Shown: positions 12,606-23,210 of the stretch, one piece after another
Position numbering within the stretch: position 1 is the stretch's first letter
Layout: each line of letters begins with the position of its first letter
Assembly (NCBI GenBank): GCA_051294375.1
Contig: CM119270.1
Span: forward strand, 5,278,152-5,342,151
Direction of reading: 5' to 3'
Source of the DNA: Paraspadella gotoi
Lineage: Eukaryota > Chaetognatha
DNA length: 64,000 nucleotides
Program-made: the position numbers and the translations under genes
The notes under the pieces: generated by a model
Told to the model about the DNA's origin: nothing
Database searches by the model: none
The model's input: only the letters and a program-made list of their open reading frames with translations

Positions 12606-15600
12606 ATGAGTTCGTCCTTCGTTGACCTTAAACTTCCAGCGGACAAAACTCCAATGGAATATGGGGAATTCTTGGAAGGTAAGTTGTGACGGTGAGACGC
12701 TCAGAAAATAAGTTTTTTTTATTAATTTTATTCATTTATTTATTTATTCATTTATGCCCATCCGCCTATTGGCCCATTCCATTCGGGTCTCGACCAATCA
12801 GAGAGCTTGATTCCATTGCGGTGATTTCTTCCTGAGTCTTCGATCCGGTTCCGGTTCTGTATCTCCTGTAATGTTATATATACAAATAACAAATATAGCA
12901 AATGAAATAGTTACGTTTTTATGATTAGCTACATATTGGTTTATTTATGTATGTGAAGAGACAGTAATTATTGTTGTGTGTTAGTGACAGAACCGTTCAA
13001 TATATGCGGTCCCTGAGCTTCGGAGAAGTTTGTTGCGTCTCTTCAGTGAATTGTTGTTGATGGAAAGTTCGTCACCAAGTTGAGGCATGTCGCCTGATGT
13101 GTGGTTGGTGGAAAAGTGCATCGCCAGGTTGGAAGCATGTCGCCTGAAAGTGTTGTTGTTGCTGTTGTGCTCGGAAGTCGGGCTCACCAATGAAGAGACA
13201 GTATTTATTGTTATGTGTTAGTGACAGAACCGTTCAATATATATGCAGTCCCTGAGCTTCAATCAGGGCTGTAACACCGTGTTACAGGCGGGTTAAGCGC
13301 CCCGTCTTCTTAACTGCTAGGCGGCCACGGGGCTAGAACCCCGGACCTTTGGTGTTGGGAGGCGAATGACGTGCTCGGCACCAATGGCCGCTGATGAACG
13401 GTTGGTGGATTTTAGTCCACCATATATGTATCAATTCAAAGGTTTTTTCTCATTTTTTATCTATATTGTATTTCCCAATTCAAAGGGAAATTAATTTGTT
13501 AATTTATTTATCAATGTATTAGGCAACACTTGGCGCTACTTTGTCACTTCCAGCCCCCACACTTCGGACTCAAAACCGAAACCCGAATTCGAGTCCCAGG
13601 CTCGTCGCGTCCGAAACGGAATCGCTTCCGACCTCTTAGAGTCGACGGCCCGTTCCGTCGACGCCGCGAACCTATCGCACGCCTTCTCGAAGTCGCCTCT
13701 GTCGGCCCCTACGCTCGATCTACCCGACAAGAATCGGACGGCGGCGTTGGGATCTACGAAGCGGATCTACTCGACGGGCGACAAGGGCCTNNNNNNNNNN
13801 NNNNNNNNNNNNNNNNNNNNNNNNNNNNNNNNNNNNNNNNNNNNNNNNNNNNNNNNNNNNNNNNNNNNNNNNNNNNNNNNNNNNNNNNNNNNNNNNNNNN
13901 NNNNNNNNNNNNNNNNNNNNNNNNNNNNNNNNNNNNNNNNNNNNNNNNNNNNNNNNNNNNNNNNNNNNNNNNNNNNNNNNNNNNNNNNNNNNNNNNNNNN
14001 NNNNNNNNNNNNNNNNNNNNNNNNNNNNNNNNNNNNNNACCATTACTATTAGTTTCTTAATGTTTATTAACTCCCTTGTATACATCATGATGAATATATA
14101 TTTCATTACAAAGTTATCTTTTATCTTTGACTTCGTCACGCAACAGGGATTTCTTCGTTGATTTCACGGGAAAGAAAAATATCCAAGTGATCGTGGAATC
14201 GGAATCGATTTACGACGTTGATTACGAATGGTTGTTCGAACAATTTAGAAATGGTAAGGTTAGCGGTAGCCGACCTAATTCAAATTTGAATGGGAACAGC
14301 ATGAAACAAATCCGTTATTGGTATTAGGTATTGTGTTAAAATATATATTTTTTTTGCAAATATTTTTCGAACCATGAGTATTCGCTAATTAAAATTATTA
14401 TATTGCTNNNNNNNNNNNNNNNNNNNNNNNNNATCATCAGCAGCCTAGACTCGGGGACCACCTGTTTTGTCAACTGGGCGTGCGGTCAGAAAGTTTGAAA
14501 TTGGCGAAGCCTTCCTAATGAAACTTCTATCACATTTCTGCAGGGAAACTTTCAATGGACACAACATTTTAAATGCTAAAACACTAGTAAGTGTAGTTAT
14601 TGTTTGTTTAGAATAAATAAGGAATGTTCAAGAAATTATTATGTTTTAATTTTTTATTTTTTGTATTTTTAAAACACAGATTCAGTAGCTTAAATGAAGA
14701 ATTGTTTTACACAACAAAGTATAATCTTTCTTTGTTAAATATTTTTAATGATAAAGTGGGTTATAAATTTGGAAAACACGTTTTTTATATGTACATGCAT
14801 CACATCGATGATTTATAACTAGTTTTTGCAATTTCAGTAATAAAAATCAAATTAAAAAAAGTTATATATTATCTATTTTTTGGCTTAAATCTTTTGAGCT
14901 CTATCAGAAATCAATAAATAATATTAAAATAAAAAAAGCAATATATAATATTTTAATGTACGAATCCTTCATCGGTGTCGAAAATATTGCAAAAAAAAAA
15001 TATATTTTTAATTATCTAAACACAATACCTAACATCGATACGGAATTTTGTCATGCTGTTCCATCAAATTTGAATTAGGTCGTTGCTACGTTCTATATCT
15101 CTTACATTCTAAATTGTTCGAACAACCATTGGCGTAATCAAGCGTCGTAAATCGATTCCGATGTCGTACCGATCAATGATATTTTTTCTTTCCCGTGAAA
15201 TAAAGAAACGGAAGAAATCGCCTGTTTGCGTGACGAAGTAAAGTAATTAAAATAACTTTGTACATGAAATATAGTTTCATGCATGAAGTTGCAAGGGAGT
15301 AATAAACAATAAGCGACTAAATGTAAAAAATGTTGAAAAATTTTGGCGAGTAGCGGTCGAAATCGCGGCTTTTTAGGCGGAGAGAGATGGAGACGAGAGA
15401 GAGGAAGAGAGGCGAGAGAGAGATGAGAGAGCGAGAGAGGGAGAGAGAGAAGGAGAGATGAAGAGGAGAGAGGAGAGAGAGACACTACACTCATTTAATA
15501 GTATCAAATAAAGTGGACCATAACCGAATTCTTCCCCAGTCAATTTATTTCGCGTTCAATCGATAGTTGCGATGAACGAGCGTCCGGTAACGAATACGGA

Positions 15601-17179
15601 GGGAACCACAAGGACTCACCAAAACAATCTCGTCGGGCAGCGAAGAAGACGGAAGGTTCAATGATGATTGTAGCCTGCGAACGGCGCCGAATGAGGCAAG
15701 ATTTTAAATTTTAAAAAATTATTTGAGATTAAAGACGAAGTCTTTTTACATCAAAAATTATTGTACAAAAAACATTTGCAAATAATTCAAAATTTGGTAA
15801 AACAGAATTTTCTTTTTTCTTTGATAAAATATGATTGCGTTTATTTTACTTTATTTTTTAAATAGGAATTCGGGAAAACGTTAAGGTTCCATCGTATGCG
15901 GATATCATCCACGCAAATTTTTCAACCACAACACCGGAACTAGGAATTGTGTCTGACATTACACTGATGTCGTCGTTGAAGGAGTAAGTGACATGAAAAG
16001 TACATTGTCTAATAGGATATAAATTGTCCAAAAACAAATAAATTAAATATACTATCGCTAAAATATCGTCGCTAAACCGTCACATATTTCTTCTTTTATT
16101 TATATTTTTATATTTTAGTATTAGAATCTAATTAGTATTTCAGTCACGTTAAGCCAGTACCCTAATCGTTACGCTCGTGAACCCAATCAGATTCTTCTCC
16201 TTCGAATTCGTGACTCTGTGCGGCATCAAAGCAGTAGAGCTGCTCGGCTCCCTCGACGATTGGAAGCTGCTGCTGTCGAAGCTGCGGCAGCTGATGAAAA
16301 CCTTGGCGCCCTTGGACAAAGAGCTTGAACTGCAGCCGTGGCTGAAGGAAGTGGAGACAATCTTCGAAAAGTTGGTGGAGACCTACGAAGAGAAACCGGA
16401 CACGAAATGGTGGAGTCGAATTATCGACGATCGAGTTGAATATGGATCCGGAGGTGGAAACTTTTACGGAGGTTGGATCGTGACGCTTGTTGAAGGTGAA
16501 ACCAAAAGGGAGGAAAGGAAATAAAATGAAAGGAGGAAAAAGGAAAAGAAAGAAAAAAGGGAAGAGGATATATTAGGATTAGTATAGGAAAGGGAGAGAG
16601 AGAAAAAAAAAGGAAAAGAAATGAAAATATGTCTTAAAACGGAAAGGAAAAAAAAATGGAGAAGAAAGAAAAATATGAATTTAGAAATGAGTGAAAAGGA
16701 AAAGGTGGCCAAAGGAAGGGAAAGAAAAAGATAGGTTTGGCAAAAGAGAGTAAAAAAAAGAAAATAGAAGAAAAACTGGGAAAGAAAAGAATAAGTCAGG
16801 AAAGAAAGCAATGGAAAGGATAGAAAGGGAAAAAATAAAAACCATTTTTAACATCTGTAACTTGATGTTAAAATATTTTTTTTTAATTATTAATTTAATC
16901 AAAGGGAGACGAAGAAAGAGACAAGAACAAGTCTCCGGTGGATTGACGACTGTTCCGGTGAAGATCTCTCAACTCGGCGGCGTCTCCGAGGACGGGACGC
17001 TCCTGGCGGGGATGTTGGGCTTCACCGTCGATCCCTCATCGCCCAACGGTGTCCCCTGCGTCCGTCCTTTCCAAGGATGGGCGTTGCTCCTTGACAAAAA
17101 TTCTGTCTTCAGGCGGGGACGAGTTGAGAAAGATTTGGCGGAAAAAACGCCAGAGGGCGCTGCGAGATCGAAAGTATAA
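12606..17179 (+). CDS. DUF4419-family protein, six exons, core partly in a gap
   Basis: Exons: 12606-12678 (ATG in AAAATGAG), 13523 to at least 13790 (runs into a gap), 14147-14253, 15866-15983, 16191-16495, 16932-17179 (stop TAA). Donors and acceptors are GT-AG and phases match at every visible junction. Diagnostic blocks read across junctions: DFFVDFTGKKNIQVIV (exon 3); NFSTTTPELGIVSDITLMSS (exon 4); SLKEFFSFEFVTLCGIKAVELLG with WWSRI and GSGGG-FYGGWI (exon 5); a C-terminal VPVKI and PFQGWALLL block (exon 6). These match the DUF4419 family (fungi, bacteria, scattered animals), whose function is unknown. The family's usual HP-L-L-P-IWL segment should fall in the 13791-14038 gap. Intron 1 carries a SINE-like insertion. 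The N-terminal part (exons 1-2) is not conserved enough to recognise. Confidence 0.85.
12954..13424. mobile_element. SINE-like element with internal partial duplication
   Basis: Begins TGAAGAGACAG and ends with the hairpin TGGTGGATTTTAGTCCACCA. The 3' part (13191-13424) matches 34301-34530 closely. The first 65 bp are a partial second copy, followed by about 170 bp of unrelated filler with a repeated GCATGTCGCCTGA. Flanks share TATGTAT on both sides (12946-12952, 13425-13431), a likely target-site duplication. Read on the minus strand, a GC-rich tract with GGGGTTCTAGCCCC resembles a tRNA B box but is not a clear tRNA. It sits in intron 1 of the DUF4419 gene. Confidence 0.6.
13791..14038. other. 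Assembly gap within the DUF4419 gene
   Basis: 248 N replace the end of exon 2 and the intron before exon 3. The conserved centre of the DUF4419 domain is expected here. Confidence 1.
14039..14407 (+). repeat. Inverted repeat, left arm (contains DUF4419 exon 3)
   Basis: The reverse complement of this stretch recurs at about 14938-15320, with many small indels and substitutions. The arm holds the intact exon 3 (14147-14253) plus flanking intron. The left end runs directly into the 248-N gap. The loop between the arms contains a 25-N gap. Confidence 0.8.
14408..14432. other. Assembly gap
   Basis: 25 N between the arms of the inverted repeat. Confidence 1.
14938..15320 (-). pseudogene. Inverted, frame-broken copy of DUF4419 exon 3
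   Basis: On the minus strand this repeats the exon 3 region (for example the CGTCACG, TTTCACGGGAAAGAAA and GTAAATCGATTCCGAT blocks in reverse complement) with several indels that break the frame. It lies inside intron 3 of the same gene. It could be a genuine inverted duplication or a hairpin-type long-read artefact left next to the gaps. Confidence 0.7.
15380..15482. repeat. Imperfect (GA)n tract
   Basis: GAGA/GGAGA mixture in intron 3 of the DUF4419 gene, just beyond the inverted copy. Confidence 0.85.
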
Positions 17180-17286
17180 TAAACGACAAATGAACATCGA
17201 ATTTGTTTAGAGAAGGAATTGCTGCTTCATTCTGCTCGCGTGTTGTATACGGTTTAAAAATATTTTTACTAATTGTAGAAATGATA

Positions 17287-17292
17287 AATAAA
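17287..17292 (+). terminator. Polyadenylation signal of the DUF4419 gene
   Basis: AATAAA lies 108 nt after the stop codon, in the context ATAAATAAAG, which fits a short 3' UTR. Confidence 0.6.
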
Positions 17293-17379
17293 GTGCTTTC
17301 GTGAATAGCTTTTACCTTGTCATTTGCATTATTGACCTGACTCCTTTCCGACGCGAAATAAATCGATCGTTTGCCCATG

Positions 17380-18800
17380 TGGTCAGTTCCGCATTTTGAT
17401 CCTTGTTAAAATTTTAAAGAAAAATTTCCCTCTAATTCTCAGTTTCCTCATCATGACGAACGCGTAACCCGTGTCTCTCGGTTCCGCCATAATTTTTTTT
17501 AATTTTCTTCAAGTTTCAACCTTTTTTTTTAAGAATAAAAAAAAATTAAACTTTCTTTTCCCATTTTTTTAAAATTTCGTTTCCTAAAAATAGATTATCT
17601 AAAAATAGAATATCTTCGGTAACTCGAAGTTGACCTTCCACCGCAATTTCAACTTCTTTTCATTCCTTTTTTTTTTTCATTCAATCATTTTTTTTCCTTT
17701 TCTTCTTTTTTTCCTCAATTTTTTTCTTTCAAAGTTTTCTTTTTTTTTTTTGTTCACTTCGGTTTTAATCTTTTTCTCCTTCGGCCATAATTTTAAACGA
17801 TTCGTCAAACCGGTTAATCGTTCGTACTTGAAAATTAATTGAATTTAATTATGATTTATTTCTCTTGGTTAAGGGATACAGCGTTCTCCAATTTTAAACC
17901 CGCAAAAATATGGGTGACTACCGACGTAGAATCTGAAGATTTTTTTTACTTCCGACATAAGCTTTTGCATTCACCAATCTGGTGATTATTTTTTCCGTCC
18001 GTTACTCAAGGTGGATTTCACTTTTTGGTTGTATGTCTGACTTAGTAGCTACATCTGTCTTTTTTAGACAGAAATAGAAATGGGAAAAGTTAAGAGAATA
18101 AAGGCGAAAGAAAGAAAGATCTAATAGAAAATAAGAGGAAAGTTTAATATAGAAAAAAAAATGACAAGAGAGAGAGAAGATAGGGGAAAAAATATGAGAA
18201 GAAAACGCTAGGAGAAGAGAGAGCGAAAAAAAAAGAACGAAATAATTGGAGAAAAGGAAATGAAAAATGACTACTTCCTCTTCTCTGACTCTGAGCCTTT
18301 TTTTCTCGGAAGAGTTTTCGTCGGGGTGACTCATTCTCTGAAAATGCAGGGGAACTCCCTCGTACCAGGATGTGGACTAGAAGCTGAAGGATGAGGTTAT
18401 GATGTCGCTCTCTCTCTCTCGCTCTCTCTCTCGCTCTCCCTCTCTCCCCCACTTTCATAATTTACGCGGGGAAAAAAAATTTTCAAATTTTAATTTGCAT
18501 AAGATGCGCTTTATTGCTGCTGAACGCGTTTACGTCGCCAGTTGCAAGAATTTTAAGTTTCGTAAGTAATGAGATAATTTAAAGAATGGAAAAAAATCAT
18601 AGTATGGGTATTATAACAGAATTATCACTTAATTATTTACAATTATAAAACATTTCCATGTAAAAAAAGTGATTACCTTGGCATATATTTAATTTTTCCT
18701 ACTCTAGTTAGTAGCACTTGATTAGCACTTCATTACTATCGAATCCACGCTCGTTAAACTGTAATCCGTAGATGATTTGTTCCTTTTTAATAATTATCAG
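17380..18800. other. Intergenic, A/T- and GA-rich, no gene seen
   Basis: Poly-T and TTTC stretches (17480-17800), purine-rich 18070-18290, TC run 18405-18447. Open frames here are compositional. Confidence 0.6.
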
Positions 18801-18844
18801 CGAGTCGAAAGACGACGGCTAAAAAATCGAGACGGGGCAAAATG
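18801..18844 (+). CDS. Candidate 44-nt internal exon, unknown product
   Basis: TAATTATCAG acceptor and ATG|GTAAGT donor bracket 44 nt that read SRKTTAKKSRRGKM in one frame (in phase 1, out phase 0). Splice sites are strong for this region, but there is no second exon to confirm it. Could be chance. Confidence 0.25.
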
Positions 18845-19617
18845 GTAAGTCCGCGGTAAGTGACTTTCGTCGGGTGAGGAATTTTCCCGGCGCCGCGTCG
18901 CGTTTTCTCTCCACTCATTAATTCTGAGAAGAAAATCTCACGAGGATGATTTTTTTTTCTCTCGAAGGGGTAATGAAAAGAGTTTTCTTAAGTTTAGTAA
19001 AGGAGTTTTCATTTTTATTTATTTAATCGAGACTATCTATTATATATTATATTAAATTATATTATATTATATTATATTATAAAGCTCGTAAGAGTTAAAA
19101 TGTTTCTCGATTCCAAACTTTTGTAGATTTTTTCTAAACTGGTCCAAAATTTTCTCACGATGTTTTTTTTCCCCTCTTCTTAGACTCGTTTTCTTTTTGT
19201 TAAAAATGTAAATCGCTTCCAGCAGCATTTTAAATTCGTAAATTAACGCAGTTTTTGGAGTCGCAAGTCGTTGTTGTTGTAAAAAAATCTTTGAATAGCT
19301 AAGGAAGTCCTACATACACAACCGGAAGTATACAAATGAATTTCGAAAAAGGAAAAAAAAAAAAGAGAAATCTTGAATGAATGAACGAAATAAAATGAGA
19401 TTCGCCTTACGCGAGCTTTGAAATGACCTTGGTGACCTTGGGATGACCTTGAGATGTCCTTAAAATGACATTTCGACCTCCACGGACGGAAATTCTCTTC
19501 GCCAATCACACAAAAAATGGCGTCATAAAAAAAAGGAAAAGGAGAACGGAGGAGGAGGAGGAGGATGAGGAGGAGGAGGAGGAAGATGAATGGGAATAGA
19601 AAAAATGAATAGGGAGA

Positions 19618-19806
19618 AAAAAGAAAAGGAAAAGGAGGAAGAGATCGAAGGAAGAAATAAAAAGAAATGAAAATGGAAGAAAAAGAAAAGGAAAAGGAGG
19701 AGAGATCGAAGGAGGAAATAAAAAGAAATGAAAACGGAAGGAAAAGAAAAGGAAAAGGAGGAAGAGATCGAAGGAGGAAATAAAAAGAAATGAAAATGGA
19801 AGGAAA
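19618..19806. repeat. ~62-bp purine minisatellite, three units
   Basis: Three consecutive units of AAGAAAAGGAAAAGGAGG...ATCGAAGGAGGAAATAAAAAG differ by a few bases. Preceded by a (GGA)n run (19550-19583). Confidence 0.85.
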
Positions 19807-19839
19807 TAATAAATGAAAGAGGAAGTGAAATGATAGAGG

Positions 19840-20765
19840 AGAAAAGGAAAAAGAAATCGAAAGGGTTAAAGTGAAAAAATGAGAAAGTACAAAGTTATAA
19901 AACGAATGTGAAGTTTGTAAAAAATGATATAAAAAGTGGTGAGGTGAAAAGTAAAAAAAAAAAGGAAAGTAGACGTGAGGGAGATTTTAGATGCATAAAG
20001 TAAAAGGAAAGTAAGGGACCAAAAAGCCAAAGTTTGGAGAAACTAGAAAGTCATAATTGAACAGAAAGTGATAAATGAGGAAAAAGTGATAAGTGAGTTT
20101 AAAAATATTACTGATTAAAAGTGATATAGTAATTGATATAGTAAATGATATTAAAAGTTGTAGAAGAATCGGAAGGATAATTTCGTTTCGCTCACGAAAA
20201 GAAAATCTGATTCGATGCGGACTTTTGTTTTTTCATTCAAATGTTATGCGAAATCTTTTAAATTTTAATTCGGTGCTTAATTATACTTAGTACTTATATA
20301 CAGTTTTGACTCTGTCACACCCTTTCACTCCCAAACCAGTCAAAACATTTTAATTGTTTTCGGTCCTCAATTTTTCTGATCGAGTTGATATCTAAGACGA
20401 AATTATCGTTAAGTTTATTTTTAGAAAGCTACAGGGTTGAGTGGCTCCATCAGTAACGACCCATTAACTACATCTTTCCAAACGTTTTTTGAAATGCCGC
20501 CCTTTTTTTTGCTTTCCTTTCTCGGCGGGGCCCTTTTCTGACGAGATAAGTTTTGAAAGGGAGAGAATAGAGAAAGAAGAGAAAAGAGAGGAAGAGGAAG
20601 AATGAAATAAAAAGGAAGAAAGAAAGAAAGAAAGAAAAGAAAGAAGAAAGAGAAGAAAGAAAGAAAAGAAAAAAAAGAAAAAAAAAAAAAGAAGAAAAAA
20701 AAAAAATTAAAAGATAACAAGAAATAAAAAATAAAAAAACAAAAGAGAACAAAAAAAAGAAAAAA

Positions 20766-20796
<31 letters not shown>

Positions 20797-21690
20797 GAAA
20801 TAAATAAAATTAGTCAGTGAAAGGGTACAAAAAGAGAAGTTGCTAAGAGGAGAAATTAGCGAAGAAACAAAAAGACAATGGGATATAAAAATAAAAGGAC
20901 GAGAAAAGGAAATAAAAAGAATAGGATAGCGAGATGAGACGGGACGTAAAGTAGAGACGAAACAACGGAAAGACGGAAAAGACCGTAAAAAAAGAAACCA
21001 TGAAGGAAAATGAGAGACGCGAGAAAAATCGTAAAAGAGTTGGATCGAGTTTGGAATAAGTAAGAACTCAAGAGAGGAAAGTTTGGCTTCTTTTCTTATT
21101 TGAGACAGTTTGACTTTTTAAAAAAGAAAGCTCTTAGCCTTTGATTTGGCGCACTTTATTTCTTAAAACTTACAATAAAGCTGAACAAAAATTATAATTT
21201 CTATTTTTAGTTTGTATTAAGTGAAAACTTAAACGTTTACACACAATTTACACCGATCAATTACGTTCCTTCCAAACCAAACTGTTCCGAGATAAATTAG
21301 TATTAAAATTAAATGAGAACATAAATTAAAGTTAAAATAGAAAAAGTGAATGCCAAATATCCCCTTATTTTATCATTAATGTTATCTTGAAATACCTATT
21401 TCTAGATTAATCACTTTTTAATCTAAATTTTATTTTATTAATAATTAAACTACAATTAAAATTAATTACGCAATAACCCTCACAAAACTTCTTTTCTTCT
21501 CTAATAGAATTTGAGAAACCAACTGAGCGTCGACTATTCTTGAACATTTCATTTTAGAAATGGAGCTTCTTTCTTCGTTTTCATCAGAATTTTCAGAAGC
21601 AGTTGGTTCAAAAAAATAAAAAAAGAATTTAGTCCAAGATAACATCGCAGAGGAATCAAGACTCCAGAATCGAAATCGGATCGGCGACGC
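19840..21690. other. Intergenic purine-rich DNA, no gene seen
   Basis: AAAG/GAAA-rich to 21060 with a pure AAAG run near 20766-20797, then AT-rich. A 96-codon minus-strand frame at 21756-21466 overlaps the promoter-like region and has no splice or family support. Confidence 0.6.
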
Positions 21691-21952
21691 GAGCAAACTC
21701 CGCCGGAAGCAGAATGGAACATTCTCATTGGATGAAAGACAAATGGCATCGGCCAATGGGCAGATGGGCTTCTTTCCGGCTGTAAAATTTACCCTTGCCT
21801 CCGATCCGATTGTATTGTATAAATAGGAACCCTAACTTGTAATGATTCACTCTGCCTCGAGAATTGATATCGTCTTGTATTAATGTCTAAATTCTGAAGA
21901 AATAAAATCCACTTTGGTTTCGCCTAGAAATCCCTGTCTATTTACTTAATTG
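21690..21952 (+). promoter_or_regulatory. Compact promoter plus polyadenylation signal, LTR-like
   Basis: ATTGG (21727-21731) and CCAAT (21753-21757) precede TATAAATA (21818-21825). Only about 80 bp further there is AATAAA (21901-21906). A TATA box followed so soon by a poly(A) signal is typical of an LTR's U3-R-U5 layout; no paired LTR or retroviral reading frame was found. Related motifs (CCAAT cluster, CTCTGCTTC-like, TTCTGAAGAAATA-like) recur near 40300-40460 and 59450-59590. Confidence 0.4.
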
Positions 21953-22012
21953 TGGTGGCAGCCGTGGGATTCGAACCCACGCCTCCGAAGAGACTATTTC
22001 CTATTACTATTA
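21953..22012 (-). mobile_element. Retro-inserted 3' fragment of a tRNA-Leu with CCA tail
   Basis: On the minus strand the 60-bp insert ends with a tRNA 3' half: long variable arm TCTCTTCGGAGGC, T-arm with GGTTCGAATCC, acceptor strand and a post-transcriptional-type CCA. It is flanked by perfect 15-bp direct repeats CTATTTACTTAATTG (21938-21952, 22013-22027). The 5' half of the tRNA is missing. The duplication plus CCA indicates reverse transcription and insertion of a processed tRNA fragment. The alternative is a retroelement primer-binding site, because the plus strand reads TGGTGGCAGCC after an LTR-like stretch. Confidence 0.7.
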
Positions 22013-22690
22013 CTATTTACTTAATTGATAACATAGACTTTAAAAAAACTTTTGTAAAACTTTGGATTTAGGTCTTCAAGGTTAGATTTAAATTTAAACT
22101 AAAATATATTTCTACATAAAAAAAAAATAAATTTTTTATACGTTTTTCTAACGCGAACTGATTTTCTCATTGAGATAAATCAGGAAAAAATCAGCACCTT
22201 CGAAGGGAAAATGAAGAGATCGGAGATTATTTTAATTTCAAAATATCAAACCCGAAACTTCCTATGCTATTATCTTTTTTTCGGCGATTCAAAAATCTAA
22301 TGAAGTTTAATTCAATTTATTTTCATTAATTGTTGTAGATTGCACAAATGTAATTGGTTTTTACATATTATTTTATATTCATATTTCATTTCTTTTCACA
22401 TTCTATTATTTCCTTAGTATTTTCTGCAACTTATTCACTCTATTGTCAACTATCTGAATTCTTAGTTGAAAACTTTTTATTGTTCTCTTTCCTTCTCGCT
22501 CTATTTTTCTCTCTCTCTTTCTTTCTCTCTTCCAATCTCTCTGTCTCTTTTTTAAATGCACAAAAACTGTTGAAGAAAACATGACAGAATCAAGTATGTA
22601 ATTTTTTTCATTAAAAATTTCGTTGTGAAAAAATAAAACTTTTTCATCTAAATTTATAAAATATAAAATATAAAACGAATTTAATTTATT

Positions 22691-22740
22691 CATTAACGGA
22701 CATGTTTCGGTTTTGGAAATTCAAGTATTCATCAGCATAA
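22691..22740 (-). ncRNA. Hammerhead-ribozyme-like motif
   Basis: Minus strand reads CTGATGA (22735-22729), then GAAAC (22708-22704), then GTC (22701-22699), in the order and spacing of a hammerhead core with a very short stem III (AC/GU). Stem II is weak in this copy. The same CTGATGA...GAAACATGTCCGTT arrangement occurs at 30.2-30.4 kb. Short-stem-III hammerheads are known from Penelope-like retroelements and retrozymes. Confidence 0.4.
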
Positions 22741-22779
22741 ACAATTTGTAAAAAAATTATTTGTAAATTGTGCAAAAGA

Positions 22780-22830
22780 AGAAGAGGGAGAGAGAGAGAG
22801 AATGAGAGAGAGAGAGAGAAAGAGAGAGGA
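22780..22830. repeat. (GA)n microsatellite
   Basis: Interrupted GA run about 400 bp from the stop codon of ZNFX1-PARP A. Confidence 0.85.
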
Positions 22831-23118
22831 GGGTAAAAGTTTTCCAGCACAGAGGTGAGACAGAATAGTGGTCAGAGGTGAGAACAGGTTGAAGGTAAGG
22901 ACAGATTGAGTGAGTTTTGAAAAGGAAGTGAAACTAATATCCTATAATTTTAGGAACAAGCTATTACAAAAATATATCCAAATAAACAGATTTGCTACAT
23001 AAATCAAATAGTTAATAAGAAGGAATGTTCAGTTTTATATATATGAAAGTTAAAAAATTACTTGTTTCACTATCTTTATTTTTTATTTTTTAGATTTAAA
23101 ATAACTAATATTTATGAT

Positions 23119-23124
23119 TTTATT
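23119..23124 (-). terminator. Polyadenylation signal of ZNFX1-PARP A
   Basis: An AATAAA on the minus strand lies about 90 nt past the stop codon of paralog A. No equally clean signal was seen close to the stop of paralog B. Confidence 0.5.
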
Positions 23125-23210
23125 TGCTTATTAAATATTTTTGTGTTAAATATTTAAATATATTATTTTTTATCTGTTTAGTATAAAAAACAAGAGAGTA
23201 AAACAGCGGT

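Noticed and set aside
13191-13424. True tRNA gene in the SINE-like core
   Set aside because: No complete cloverleaf with anticodon could be drawn; only a B-box-like word.
13530-13790. Plus-strand frame starting MALLCHFQPPHFG
   Set aside because: The adjacent frame, reached from a TTAG acceptor at 13522, keeps phase with exon 1 and gives the more protein-like sequence.
20421-20752. Poly-Phe frames
   Set aside because: Reverse strand of a purine tract.
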